A stretch of 26,434 nt of DNA from a virus: the IMG/VR virus record IMGVR_UViG_3300020159_001147, positions 1 through 26,434 of that record. The stretch is one strand, 5' to 3'. Each line of letters opens with the position of its first letter. The stretch's first letter is position 1. Below, piece by piece: positions 15,494 to 21,870 of this stretch. Under the pieces are notes generated by a model. The model did not search any database. It saw nothing but the letters and a program-made list of their open reading frames with translations, and had not been told where the DNA came from. The position numbers were made by a program, and so were the translations under genes.

Positions 15494-16051
15494 ATGACAA
15501 AAAGATACTGCTCTGAAGAAGATGTTAGGCAGACAGTTAATTTAACGTTCCTTCAGTGTGTTCAAAGGTATGAAAGAAGAGATTCGGAGAAGGGTCCAAT
15601 TCCATTTAGTGCCTTCCTGTACAGCTATTTCTTCTACTTACTAAAAAAGAATGTTGATACATTCTTGATAGACCAATTGGGCAGAAAGTCATTCCCCCTT
15701 TATAATGAAAGTAATAGTGGAGACGAGGGATCTGACCAACAAGAGGGCTTTAATGTTGATACAATAGAGCATGCAGTTACAGATTTAATATTTGCAGGAA
15801 ACGTAGATGAATTTTGGGTATTGGGAGAAAATACTCAACCTCCATTTGATCAACTCTCTGTTCAAGAAAGACAATTAATTAAGTGGAAATATGTAGACGG
15901 AAAGAAATCTTCTGATATAGCTGCTAAAATTACAGAGCACCCAAATACAGTTCGAGAACATATCAGCAAAGTAAAAATAAAACTTAAAGATATACTACTA
16001 TCAGACGGAATGGAAGAGTTCTTGCTGTTAACAAATATAGAAAGAAAATAA
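15494..16051 (+). CDS. Sigma-70-like factor, fragment 3 (C-terminal, 185 aa from ATG)
   Basis: The C-terminal part of the sigma-like factor. The N-terminal half (YCSEEDVRQTVNLTFLQCVQ, then PFSAFLYSYFFYLLKKNV) matches the sigma region 2 helices that bind the -10 element. After an acidic linker (about residues 75-90), the C-terminus (SVQERQLIKWKYVDGKKSSD, then HPNTVREHISKVKIKLKDIL) is a region 4-like helix-turn-helix that would bind -35 DNA. The frame is open back to about 15467, so translation could begin at ATG 15494 without the upstream parts, but region 2 would then be cut short. It would direct host RNA polymerase to phage promoters. Confidence 0.75.
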   Translation: MTKRYCSEEDVRQTVNLTFLQCVQRYERRDSEKGPIPFSAFLYSYFFYLLKKNVDTFLIDQLGRKSFPLYNESNSGDEGSDQQEGFNVDTIEHAVTDLIFAGNVDEFWVLGENTQPPFDQLSVQERQLIKWKYVDGKKSSDIAAKITEHPNTVREHISKVKIKLKDILLSDGMEEFLLLTNIERK

Positions 16052-16052
16052 A

Positions 16053-16562
16053 TTGGAAGACAACTACAGTATTTTAAATGGTTTGTATAACTTTTTAAAT
16101 CCACAACTAAAAGAAATAGTGCAGGCTTTTTCTAAGCCAGAAGATTTAGATAAATACTTTATAGAAATACCTGATGTTAATTATATAGACTTAACGATAC
16201 ACGACCTGGCGTCGCTTGTTGCAAGATCATCCAATGTCTACAGTAGGGTAGCAAGATTTGCGGGCATAGCAAGAGCTCAAAGAAAGCTTCTAGAAGGAAA
16301 ATACAAGAGAGTATATAAGGCTAATCGTTTTGGAAAGAACGAAGCAGAGCGTGAAGCTACTGCTATAGCAGCAGCAGAAAAAGAATACGAAGCTCTTACT
16401 GCGGTAGAAGCTGTTGTCGAGTTAGCTGAATCTATGGAGTCAGCTGCCAGAGTATCTTCTGAATCAGCAAGAAAACTAATGGATAAGGTTCAGTCTATGC
16501 AGGTAGCAAGCAGCAGAGAAGACAAAGGGTATTATTCAGAAAAAGATTACAATACGTTTTAG
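16053..16562 (+). CDS. Hypothetical helical protein (169 aa)
   Basis: Mostly alpha-helical. Residues about 1-60 form an acidic helical part. From about residue 65 there is a long helix (RVARFAGIARAQRKLLEGKY) followed by a strongly helical Ala/Glu-rich coiled-coil-like segment (AEREATAIAAAEKEYEALTA, then AESMESAARVSSESARKLMD). It starts at TTG 16053, two bases after the sigma stop; no in-frame ATG lies nearby. Long basic-then-acidic helices resemble in shape single-strand-binding recombination mediators such as T4 UvsY, but there is no clear motif, so I leave it unnamed. Confidence 0.6.
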   Translation: MEDNYSILNGLYNFLNPQLKEIVQAFSKPEDLDKYFIEIPDVNYIDLTIHDLASLVARSSNVYSRVARFAGIARAQRKLLEGKYKRVYKANRFGKNEAEREATAIAAAEKEYEALTAVEAVVELAESMESAARVSSESARKLMDKVQSMQVASSREDKGYYSEKDYNTF

Positions 16563-16568
16563 GAAAAT

Positions 16569-16778
16569 ATGTATATAGGTCATTATAAATCAGTAAATTC
16601 AAGTCAAGAATTCTTTTCTTCAGTAAGAAAAGGTTTAGATTTTCCAACTCAAGTGGAATACAAGGGAGATAGATATCTTCTCCAAACCACATACTCAGCT
16701 GCCTCTACATCCATGCAAAAGAGTATCGCTGCTAGAGCAGACGAACTAGGTATACCTAGAGATATTAATGTAGACTAA
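16569..16778 (+). CDS. Small hypothetical protein (69 aa)
   Basis: Starts at ATG 16569 with AGGAAAAT upstream. No motif is recognised; the end (RADELGIPRDINVD) could be a small helix. It lies between the helical protein and RNase H with gaps of 6 and 1 nt, and probably belongs to the same operon. Confidence 0.6.
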   Translation: MYIGHYKSVNSSQEFFSSVRKGLDFPTQVEYKGDRYLLQTTYSAASTSMQKSIAARADELGIPRDINVD

Positions 16779-16779
16779 T

Positions 16780-17214
16780 ATGAATATAGAAGTTTTTTGC
16801 GACGGAGCCTCAAGAGGTCAAGGACAAAAAAAGGTTGGAGAAGCTTCTTGTGCTGCAGTAGTATATAAAAACAGAAGAAAAGTTGCACAGTTTGCTAGAG
16901 GCTTAGGGCAGAGAACAAATAATGAAGCAGAGTATGAAGCTGTTATAGCAGCTTTGCTAATGTGTTCTATGTCAGATTTTAAAGATCCCATAATATACAC
17001 AGACTCTGCAGTGATTGCCAATCATATTTCCGGCAAATGGAAGTGTAAGAACGCAGCACTACTGCCTCTTCTTATGACAATTGAAGACATCAAAGAAGAA
17101 TATCAATTCAGAGTTCTTCAGGTTCCAAGAGCTTTTGTTTGGGAAGCAGACATGTTAGCAAACGAGTTCTTGGATCAATTAAAAGATCGAAAAGCAAACA
17201 GTATAGAAAAGTAA
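16780..17214 (+). CDS. rnhA: Ribonuclease HI (144 aa)
   Basis: RNase H fold enzyme that cuts the RNA strand of RNA-DNA hybrids, for example primers during phage replication. The metal-binding acidic residues are in order: D8 (VFCDGASRGQG), E51 (TNNEAEYEAV), D75 (IIYTDSAVIANH) and D124 (WEADMLANEF). Length is typical for the small bacterial-type enzyme. It follows the previous gene with a one-base gap and overlaps the region upstream of the kinase gene. Confidence 0.9.
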   Translation: MNIEVFCDGASRGQGQKKVGEASCAAVVYKNRRKVAQFARGLGQRTNNEAEYEAVIAALLMCSMSDFKDPIIYTDSAVIANHISGKWKCKNAALLPLLMTIEDIKEEYQFRVLQVPRAFVWEADMLANEFLDQLKDRKANSIEK

Positions 17215-17231
17215 ACGATAGAATAGAGAGT

Positions 17232-18017
17232 ATGAATATTAATTTTAAACAAGATTATCCAATTATCGTAGGGTTAGCAGGCAAAGCTGGAAGTGGAAAA
17301 ACTTCAGTTGCTGAGTACATGGTTCCAAAAGGTTCTATAGAAACAACTCTTTATGGAATGAAGTGGGATCATATCTTCTACGCACTTCCACTCTATGAGA
17401 TGTCCTCTATAAAGAGATCAATAAGAGGCTTCAACCAAGAGTCTAGACAAATGTATGCTATCCATGATGCGCTATATGAAATATATGGAAGAAGCCCCAT
17501 AGGAACAATACCAGACTACAATACTTTTGTTTCAAAGGTAAAACAAATACACAGCCTCCCAATAGAGGAAGAAGGTGTAAAGCCTAGATCGTTTCTTCAA
17601 AAGGCTGGCGACGTCTGCAGAGACGGTTATGAGGACTGTTTCTCTGAGTGGGCAATAACTAAATCCATAAGACTGTATAGTTCCTATAGAAAGAATTTAA
17701 ATGACGAGGAAGATGAGCTTCCATTTGTTGTTTTTATTTCTGACGTAAGATTTGTTAATGAAGCTCAAAAGATATTAGATCAACCAAATGGAATCGTAAT
17801 TTGCTTTGAGGCCGAAGAAGAAACTCTAAATGATAGAATTTTAAAAAGAGATGGAAGATTGATGAACAGCGATCAAAAAAATCATATATCAGAACAGCAG
17901 ATTGAAACAATAAAATCAATGGCTACTTTTGTTATACCAACAGATAATATGACAATAGAAGAACAAGCTCAGGCAACACTAAAACATCTTGGTATACTAA
18001 AGGAGTCCCATGCCTAA
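17232..18017 (+). CDS. P-loop kinase, probably deoxynucleoside monophosphate kinase-like (261 aa)
   Basis: The Walker A motif is at residues 17-24 (GKAGSGKTS). The middle contains a long helical lid-like insertion (DHIFYALPLYEMSSIKRSIR, FLQKAGDVCRDGYED). A Walker-B-like strand is followed by FISDVRFVNEAQ and ICFEAEEETLNDRILKRDGR, which fits the dNMP-kinase family used by phages to phosphorylate dNMPs for replication. ATG 17232 is preferred to the upstream in-frame start at 17139, which would overlap RNase H by 76 nt. The 7-nt gene overlap with the next gene also fits this operon. Confidence 0.7.
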   Translation: MNINFKQDYPIIVGLAGKAGSGKTSVAEYMVPKGSIETTLYGMKWDHIFYALPLYEMSSIKRSIRGFNQESRQMYAIHDALYEIYGRSPIGTIPDYNTFVSKVKQIHSLPIEEEGVKPRSFLQKAGDVCRDGYEDCFSEWAITKSIRLYSSYRKNLNDEEDELPFVVFISDVRFVNEAQKILDQPNGIVICFEAEEETLNDRILKRDGRLMNSDQKNHISEQQIETIKSMATFVIPTDNMTIEEQAQATLKHLGILKESHA

Positions 18018-18330
18018 GGTATCCAAAAACGCATTTGAACAATCAACAGACTCTCCAATAGAACAGGTAGTAAATTTAATGGCACAAGAAATATCAATCT
18101 CTACAAACCCAGTATTTATTTGTGGAGTAAACAGAAAAATAAATATAGGAAACTTTGAAAACATAGACGTCTACGCTGGGATTACCATCCCGCTAACTGG
18201 CATTGATCCGTCTGACAGAGAAGCTCTTTCTGAGGCAATTCAAGCTGCAGCAGCAGACGGTTTTGCCATGGTCTCAAGAGAGACTGGGGAAAGATATACT
18301 TTAATTAAAGAGTCCCAGCAAGGAAAATAA
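18010..18330 (+). CDS. Small conserved-looking hypothetical protein (106 aa)
   Basis: An N-terminal linker is followed by a beta-alpha-beta-like core (INIGNFENIDVYAGITIPLT, then DPSDREALSEAIQAAAADGF) and a short basic end. No named family is recognised. It overlaps the kinase by 8 nt and ends the + strand operon that began near 14605. It is followed by an AT-rich gap with a promoter. Confidence 0.6.
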   Translation: MPKVSKNAFEQSTDSPIEQVVNLMAQEISISTNPVFICGVNRKINIGNFENIDVYAGITIPLTGIDPSDREALSEAIQAAAADGFAMVSRETGERYTLIKESQQGK

Positions 18331-18340
18331 TTATTTTGGG

Positions 18341-18372
18341 TTGCTTTTTTGATAAAAGTAATGTATTATAAT
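18341..18372 (+). promoter_or_regulatory. Promoter candidate with perfect -10 (TATAAT)
   Basis: TATAAT lies at 18367-18372 in an AT-rich 78-nt gap. The -35 is unclear: TTGCTT at 18341 gives a long 20-nt spacer. It would drive the small basic protein gene at 18409, which has a good Shine-Dalgarno (TAAGAGG) and is followed by a terminator. Confidence 0.5.
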
Positions 18373-18408
18373 TATTGAATTAATTCAACTATTAACTAAG
18401 AGGTTAAA

Positions 18409-18711
18409 ATGATTAACAAGCTAGCAAAGAAAGTCACCTCATTCTTGGTGGGTTTCAAGAAAAAGAATGCAAAGTCCGTTCAGGATTCTGTCATCAATAC
18501 AGTTATTGACAAGGTTACCGAAGATATCACTGAGGTAGCAGCAGTAGCAGAAAAGGCAGTAGAAAATGTCTTGGAAGTTGCAGCTGAAGAAACCAAGAAG
18601 GTAACAAAGGTTGTGGAAACCAAGGTTCCAAAGGCCCCCAAAAAGGCTGCTACTGAGCCAAAGAAGGCAGCAGCTAAACCTAAGGGTAGACCAAAGAAAG
18701 ATCCACAGTAA
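18409..18711 (+). CDS. Basic histone-H1-like, AT-hook-like protein (100 aa)
   Basis: The N-terminal half is a helix (MINKLAKKVTSFLVGFKKKN, then an acidic helix with many Val/Ala). The C-terminal 30 residues are Pro/Lys/Ala-rich (VPKAPKKAATEPKKAAAKPK) and end in GRPKK, the core of an AT-hook that binds the minor groove of AT-rich DNA. It probably binds or compacts DNA, possibly inside the virion or on intracellular phage DNA. It has its own promoter candidate and terminator, so it is likely made at its own level. Confidence 0.7.
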   Translation: MINKLAKKVTSFLVGFKKKNAKSVQDSVINTVIDKVTEDITEVAAVAEKAVENVLEVAAEETKKVTKVVETKVPKAPKKAATEPKKAAAKPKGRPKKDPQ

Positions 18712-18723
18712 TCTTCAGATATT

Positions 18724-18765
18724 AAAGGGTTCTCTTAGATTTAAAAGTTTAAGGGAACCCTTTTT
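18724..18765 (+). terminator. Rho-independent terminator
   Basis: A 14-bp stem (18724-18737 with 18750-18763, one T-G wobble) has a 12-nt loop and is followed by a T run. It lies 13 nt after the histone-like gene and is among the strongest terminators in the window. Confidence 0.85.
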
Positions 18766-18782
18766 CTGTTACTATATACCTT

Positions 18783-18896
18783 ATGTCATACGCTCAATAC
18801 AGAAGATTAATTAAAAATAATTGGTCAAACAAAGAGTCTAATAAGCCTCAAGAATCTGATGAGCAGGAAGAAACTTTACCAGCAGAAGAAGAATAA
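18783..18896 (+). CDS. Tiny acidic protein (37 aa)
   Basis: ATG at 18783 starts MSYAQYRRLIKNNWSNKESN and continues with a strongly acidic tail (ESDEQEETLPAEEE). It sits right after the terminator and right before the 64-aa gene. There is no clear Shine-Dalgarno; an AT-rich TATATA just upstream suggests it could be leaderless. The basic head with acidic tail is the opposite of its neighbours. Confidence 0.5.
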   Translation: MSYAQYRRLIKNNWSNKESNKPQESDEQEETLPAEEE

Positions 18897-18898
18897 TA

Positions 18899-19093
18899 AT
18901 GGTAATGAAAAAAGTAGTTGGAATTAGTGGCTTTAAATATGCTACTAAACCCAAGATGGGTACAAGTAATGTGTTTAATGGTTTATTTTTAAGCGCATAT
19001 GGCGAAAAGAAAATAGCAAAAAGTTTCAAAAAAGAACAAACTAAAATGAAAGGCAAAAGCAAAAATGGCAAAAGCAAAAAAGGCAAAAAGTAG
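18899..19093 (+). CDS. Small basic protein (64 aa)
   Basis: The N-terminal half is a compact beta-like domain (VVGISGFKYATKPKMGTSNV) and the end is a run of basic residues (KMKGKSKNGKSKKGKK). It starts three bases after the previous stop. This type (short fold plus Lys/Gly tail) recurs in this cluster. Role unknown, perhaps DNA-associated. Confidence 0.55.
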   Translation: MVMKKVVGISGFKYATKPKMGTSNVFNGLFLSAYGEKKIAKSFKKEQTKMKGKSKNGKSKKGKK

Positions 19094-19202
19094 TTCAGCT
19101 CCAAAAGGCGCAGCTGCTCCAAAATTAACACCAGGCTTTATGTATGGCACAATGCCAAACGCATCTGCTCCAAAAGCTGCTACAGGTAAAAAGAAAAAGT
19201 AA
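19065..19202 (+). CDS. Tiny Lys/Ala-rich protein (45 aa)
   Basis: Overlaps the 64-aa gene by 29 nt in another frame. It starts MAKAKKAKSSSAPKGAAAPK, has the middle block FMYGTMPNASAPKAA, and ends GKKKK. The same Ala-Pro-Lys style is seen in several nearby genes, and its end lies 2 nt before the next start. These points support a real gene, but composition alone cannot prove it. Confidence 0.5.
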   Translation: MAKAKKAKSSSAPKGAAAPKLTPGFMYGTMPNASAPKAATGKKKK

Positions 19203-19204
19203 CA

Positions 19205-19492
19205 ATGGCTACGCCTAAGGACTCCAGGCTTAAGAAGGCTGGGGTAAGTGGATATAACCAACCTAAGAGGACACCAAGTCACCCAAAGAAGTCACACGTA
19301 GTGGTGGCAAAGCAAGGTTCAAAGGTGAAAACAATTAGATTTGGCCAACAAGGCGTTTCTGGCTCACCCAAAAAAGAGGGTGAGTCAAAGTCTTATGCTG
19401 CAAGAAGAAAATCTTTCCAAGCACGACATGCTAAGAACATAGGCAAAGGTCCTATGTCAGCAGCATATTGGGCCAATAAGGTCAAGTGGTAA
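19205..19492 (+). CDS. Small basic protein resembling DUF6321 (95 aa)
   Basis: The C-terminal half has the pattern of a small domain seen in phage and large-virus proteins: VKTIRFGQQGVSGSPKKEGE, then ARRKSFQARHAKNIGKGPMS, then AAYWANKVKW. The Arg-Lys-Ser-Phe...Arg-His block and the terminal aromatic-Lys-Trp are the typical features. The N-terminal half is basic and disordered-looking. No function is known for the domain; its place in a run of small basic proteins suggests a virion or DNA-binding role. The family name is from memory and should be checked. Confidence 0.65.
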   Translation: MATPKDSRLKKAGVSGYNQPKRTPSHPKKSHVVVAKQGSKVKTIRFGQQGVSGSPKKEGESKSYAARRKSFQARHAKNIGKGPMSAAYWANKVKW

Positions 19493-19493
19493 T

Positions 19494-19979
19494 ATGGAAG
19501 CTGTTTTTGTAGCCCTTATAGCAGCAGTAGGTGGTATCCTAGCAGCGCTTGTACAAAAGGGTCGTAAAGAAAACAAGGACGACCACAACGTGGTCGCCAA
19601 CTTGCTAATTGACGTGAAAGATGATATCATTCATCTTCATAAAAAGATAGATCATGTAGATGATCAAGTCGATAAGGTCGATGACAAAATAGATATGCAT
19701 ATTAAATGGCATCGGGAAACAAAAAAAATAATACTAGTATTAAACAAGGAGAAAATAATGGCTAAGAAAATGTCAGCAAAAGGCGGTAAGGGAGTTTCAG
19801 CTCCAGAACCAACAGTAAGTGCCGGTCAGGCAAAACAGGGTATTCGCCCAATCAAAAATACAAAGGGTCAGAATATTGAGAAGAAGGGTGCATCAGCTCC
19901 AAAGCCTGCAGCCTCGACTGGTCAGATGAAGATCGCAAAGCGCCCAATTAAGAACACCAAGGGTAAGGTTATCGGCTGA
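19494..19979 (+). CDS. Membrane-anchored coiled-coil protein fused in frame to a basic protein (161 aa as read)
   Basis: Residues 2-20 are a transmembrane helix (EAVFVALIAAVGGILAALV), and residues 30-72 are a His/Asp/Lys coiled-coil-like segment (DDIIHLHKKIDHVDDQVDKV). This layout is typical of small phage holin-like or DUF2746-like proteins, which usually end soon after HIKWH. From residue 89 the frame becomes a different, basic protein (MAKKMSAKGGKGV...) with its own Shine-Dalgarno. The join is probably not natural. A +1 shift at CGG 19713-19715 would end the membrane protein at TAA 19729-19731 with 78 residues, leaving the basic gene separate. See findings. Confidence 0.55.
   Translation: MEAVFVALIAAVGGILAALVQKGRKENKDDHNVVANLLIDVKDDIIHLHKKIDHVDDQVDKVDDKIDMHIKWHRETKKIILVLNKEKIMAKKMSAKGGKGVSAPEPTVSAGQAKQGIRPIKNTKGQNIEKKGASAPKPAASTGQMKIAKRPIKNTKGKVIG
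19758..19979 (+). CDS. Small basic repeat protein (73 aa), in-frame internal start
   Basis: ATG at 19758 has a very good Shine-Dalgarno (AAGGAG at 19746-19751, 6-nt spacing), though it lies inside the 19494 frame. The protein has two imperfect repeats (about SAPEPTVSAGQ ... RPIKNTKG and SAPKPAASTGQ ... RPIKNTKG) and a basic character like its neighbours. The signal at its start makes it likely that it is translated separately, whether or not the longer frame is also read through. Confidence 0.65.
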   Translation: MAKKMSAKGGKGVSAPEPTVSAGQAKQGIRPIKNTKGQNIEKKGASAPKPAASTGQMKIAKRPIKNTKGKVIG

Positions 19980-20009
19980 TAATCCTACAACGTAGGTGTT
20001 TGATTTAAG

Positions 20010-20045
20010 TATGGGGGTGGTACTATGATAGGTATCATCCCCATA
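20010..20045 (+). terminator. Stem-loop, terminator or 3'-end hairpin
   Basis: A 14-bp stem (20010-20023 with 20032-20045, two G-T wobbles) with an 8-nt loop lies 30 nt after the 73-aa gene and just before the Shine-Dalgarno of the next one. No long T run follows. A smaller hairpin CCTAC-AAC-GTAGG (19984-19996) lies before it. Confidence 0.55.
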
Positions 20046-20064
20046 TTATTATCTAAGGAGTAGC

Positions 20065-20271
20065 ATGGCTGCAAAGAAATCAGATAAGAAGTGGATTCAG
20101 GGTGCGATCAAAAGACCTGGTGCGTTCACTGCCAAGGCCAAAAAGGCAGGTAAATCTGTCTCTGGTATGGCAGCTGCCGTTACCAAGAATCCAGGTAAGT
20201 ACAGCAAGTTGACTGTGCAGCAAGCTAATCTTGCAAAGACATTAAAAAAGATTAATAAAAAAGGTAAGTAA
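20065..20271 (+). CDS. Small basic protein (68 aa)
   Basis: Starts after a strong Shine-Dalgarno (AAGGAG, 20055-20060). The N-terminal KKWIQGAIKRPGAFTAKAKK motif is a pattern seen repeatedly in small phage-encoded proteins. The rest is a Lys/Ala-rich helix ending KKINKKGK. Role unknown; it could bind nucleic acid or be packaged. Confidence 0.65.
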   Translation: MAAKKSDKKWIQGAIKRPGAFTAKAKKAGKSVSGMAAAVTKNPGKYSKLTVQQANLAKTLKKINKKGK

Positions 20272-20272
20272 A

Positions 20273-20437
20273 ATGGCAGCAAAGAAACCAAAGAGTTCTG
20301 TTTACAATAACGCTAATAAGAATCTAGACAGAACCATGGATGGATCAAAGTCTGTACCCAAGACTAAAAAGGGTGCGTACGAAGATGCAACCAAAAAAAC
20401 TTTTAGCACCAAAACAAAAACATCAAAAAAGAAGTAG
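20273..20437 (+). CDS. Tiny basic protein (54 aa)
   Basis: ATG at 20273 follows the previous stop by 1 nt. The protein is MAAKKPKSSVYNNANKNLDR, then TMDGSKSVPKTKKGAYEDAT, and ends in a Lys/Thr/Ser tail (KTKTSKKK). No motif is recognised. Start-codon context and Lys-rich tail match its neighbours. Confidence 0.55.
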   Translation: MAAKKPKSSVYNNANKNLDRTMDGSKSVPKTKKGAYEDATKKTFSTKTKTSKKK

Positions 20438-20446
20438 GAAATTATT

Positions 20447-20596
20447 ATGGCTATGAACAAACCATCCGCAAAAAAAATGGCAGGAAAGCCTGCAAAGACA
20501 GCACCAAAAGCAGCAGGCATGACAGCTGCTCAGAAGAAGCTTCCACCATTTATTCAGAAAGCTATTGCTGCAAAGAAGTCAGCAAAGAAAAAATAA
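20447..20596 (+). CDS. Tiny Ala/Lys-rich protein (49 aa)
   Basis: ATG at 20447. The N-terminal part (NKPSAKKMAGKPAKTAPKAA) is disordered-looking. The second half (AAQKKLPPFIQKAIAAKKSA) contains a short amphipathic helix followed by AKKK. Its TAA shares the A of the next ATG. Proteins of this type resemble short DNA-binding or scaffolding peptides. Confidence 0.55.
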   Translation: MAMNKPSAKKMAGKPAKTAPKAAGMTAAQKKLPPFIQKAIAAKKSAKKK

Positions 20597-20775
20597 TGGC
20601 TAAGGTCAATAAGGCTTCAAAACCTGCCCTCTGGTCTGCTGCTAAGTCTCAGGCTAAGGCAAAGTTTGATGTGTATCCTAGCGCCTATGCTAACGCATGG
20701 GCTGCTAAGAAGTATAAATCAATGGGTGGAACTTGGAAGACTGTCTCTTCCAAGAAGGCTTCAAAGAAGAAGTAA
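20596..20775 (+). CDS. Small basic protein with a PSAYANAWAAKKY motif (59 aa)
   Basis: ATG at 20596 overlaps the previous stop by 1 nt. It has a clear aromatic block (FDVYPSAYANAWAAKKYKSM, then GGTWKTV) followed by a Lys tail. The YPSAYANA block is a short motif I recall from small phage and large-virus proteins of unknown function. It sits beside DUF5872-like and DUF6321-like genes, and the three may travel together. Confidence 0.6.
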   Translation: MAKVNKASKPALWSAAKSQAKAKFDVYPSAYANAWAAKKYKSMGGTWKTVSSKKASKKK

Positions 20776-20776
20776 A

Positions 20777-21064
20777 ATGGCTGGCCCTAAAGGTGTTGGT
20801 TTAACTAAATGGTTTGACCAGAAGTGGGTGAACATAGGTGCGCCAAAGAAAAAGGGCAAGTACCAGCCTTGCGGAACGTCTGGAGTTGGTGGTTCAGGAT
20901 ATGCAAAGTGTGTTCCAGTAGCTAAAGCTAAATCAATGTCTCCTGCTCAGAAGAAAAGTGCTGTTCAAAGGAAGAGAAGTTCTGGAACTCCTGAAAAAGG
21001 ATCAAAGGGACAAGCTCCTAAAAATGTATCAACTTTTGTTAAGTCTAAAAAAAAGAGTAAATAA
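20777..21064 (+). CDS. Small basic protein resembling DUF5872 (95 aa)
   Basis: ATG at 20777 lies one base after the previous stop, so it is preferred to the in-frame start at 20666, which would overlap that gene. The N-terminus (GLTKWFDQKWVNIGAPKKKG) and the Cys-containing middle (PCGTSGVGGSGYAKCVPVAK) followed by SMSPAQKKSAVQRKRSS match the DUF5872 pattern. The tail is Lys/Ser-rich. Function unknown; the family name is from memory. Confidence 0.65.
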   Translation: MAGPKGVGLTKWFDQKWVNIGAPKKKGKYQPCGTSGVGGSGYAKCVPVAKAKSMSPAQKKSAVQRKRSSGTPEKGSKGQAPKNVSTFVKSKKKSK

Positions 21065-21276
21065 TGTCAGAGGAACAATCCTTTAGTGGCTTTATGCCAA
21101 TGATTTCCCAAATAAGCATAAGCACAGAAAATACAATGCTGAACACTGAAGGGCAAATAATGAAGGCTCATGAATTTAAAGTTACAACTAGAGATAATGA
21201 AGACTATGTTTTTAGTATTGAAAACGTAGATCTTATGAGACTTTATTTTTTAATAATGAAAATTAATAATTCTTAA
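21064..21276 (+). CDS. Small hypothetical protein (70 aa)
   Basis: Overlaps the previous stop as TAATG. It is not Lys-rich. The sequence (MISQISISTENTMLNTEGQI, then FKVTTRDNEDYVFSIENVDL) looks like a small beta domain with a C-terminal helix (MRLYFLIMKINNS). No family is recognised. Confidence 0.55.
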   Translation: MSEEQSFSGFMPMISQISISTENTMLNTEGQIMKAHEFKVTTRDNEDYVFSIENVDLMRLYFLIMKINNS

Positions 21277-21286
21277 GGAGAATAAA

Positions 21287-21508
21287 ATGCTACCGAGTAG
21301 AGGCGTACAAGATATAGCAAGCTCTGTCATGAGATATGCGGGGACAAGCAGTGGTAGAAAAACAATCGGTGGAGGCTTAGCTGTCGGCGGTGCTGCTGCA
21401 GCATTTTACGGATATAGTAGAAATCAAAACAAACCAGGACCCATGTTGATGGGTGGAGCAGCTGCTTCTGTAGCTGGATCAAGCATGCTTGCTAGTCGCA
21501 TGAGATAA
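21287..21508 (+). CDS. Small Gly/Ala-rich membrane protein (73 aa)
   Basis: A strong Shine-Dalgarno (AAGGAG) lies upstream of ATG 21287. Two glycine/alanine-rich hydrophobic stretches (TIGGGLAVGGAAAAFYGY and LMGGAAASVAGSSMLA) flank a polar loop with NQNKPG. This suggests two glycine-zipper-like membrane helices, as in some phage virion or lysis proteins. Exact role unknown. Confidence 0.6.
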   Translation: MLPSRGVQDIASSVMRYAGTSSGRKTIGGGLAVGGAAAAFYGYSRNQNKPGPMLMGGAAASVAGSSMLASRMR

Positions 21509-21524
21509 GCTCTTCTTGATTGAT

Positions 21525-21596
21525 ATGCAAAATTTAATGTTCTTTTTATTAGTAGGCATCATGTATGCCTCTTTTTTGTTTGGAAGAAAAAAGTAA
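21525..21596 (+). CDS. Very small single-helix membrane peptide (23 aa)
   Basis: ATG at 21525 encodes one hydrophobic helix with a basic end (MQNLMFFLLVGIMYASFLFG, then RKK). The shape fits a short membrane peptide. It lies between the glycine-rich membrane gene and a promoter. There is no clear Shine-Dalgarno, so it is a tentative call. Confidence 0.35.
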   Translation: MQNLMFFLLVGIMYASFLFGRKK

Positions 21597-21608
21597 AACC
21601 GCTATAAT
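21580..21608 (+). promoter_or_regulatory. Sigma-70-like promoter (TTGGAA, 17 nt, TATAAT)
   Basis: The -10 is TATAAT at 21603-21608. The -35 is TTGGAA at 21580-21585, with a 17-nt spacer. A transcript would start about 21615, shortly before the Shine-Dalgarno (CAGGG) and ATG 21637, and would cover the glycosyltransferase operon. Confidence 0.7.
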
Positions 21609-21636
21609 ATATATGTAACCAACAGCAGGGATGTAT

Positions 21637-21870
21637 ATGAGCGAAGAAATGTGGACATGGCTATTGTTTGCCATGGAACTTATTGGTGTATATGGAAGTT
21701 ACACGGTAGGAAATAAAAAATGGTATGGACACTTGATAGTTGCCCTTCATTCTTTTCCATGGGTAATATATTCTATAGTGTTTGATAAGCCAGGATTTTT
21801 AGCCATGTGGCTACTATGGCAATGGGTCCACTGGAGAAATATGTTTAGGTGGAGAAAAGATGAAAAGTAA
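21637..21870 (+). CDS. Small membrane protein (77 aa)
   Basis: Two to three hydrophobic helices (WTWLLFAMELIGVYGSYTVG, LIVALHSFPWVIYSIVF, FLAMWLLWQWVHW) with a basic C-terminus (RNMFRWRKDEK). ATG at 21637 is preferred to ATG 21631 because the Shine-Dalgarno (AGCAGGG) is well spaced from it. It leads the glycosyltransferase operon and overlaps the first by 11 nt. A membrane-bound role in the same pathway, for example scaffold or lipid-linked step, is a guess. Confidence 0.6.
   Translation: MSEEMWTWLLFAMELIGVYGSYTVGNKKWYGHLIVALHSFPWVIYSIVFDKPGFLAMWLLWQWVHWRNMFRWRKDEK

Noticed and set aside
15192-16051. Intron or intein as the cause of the broken sigma-like gene
   Set aside because: The joined fragments need only one base removed at each place and there is no inserted sequence, so neither fits.
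18611-18814. Second + strand frame over the histone-like gene
   Set aside because: It crosses the strong terminator at 18724-18765 and has an Arg/Gln-rich shadow composition.
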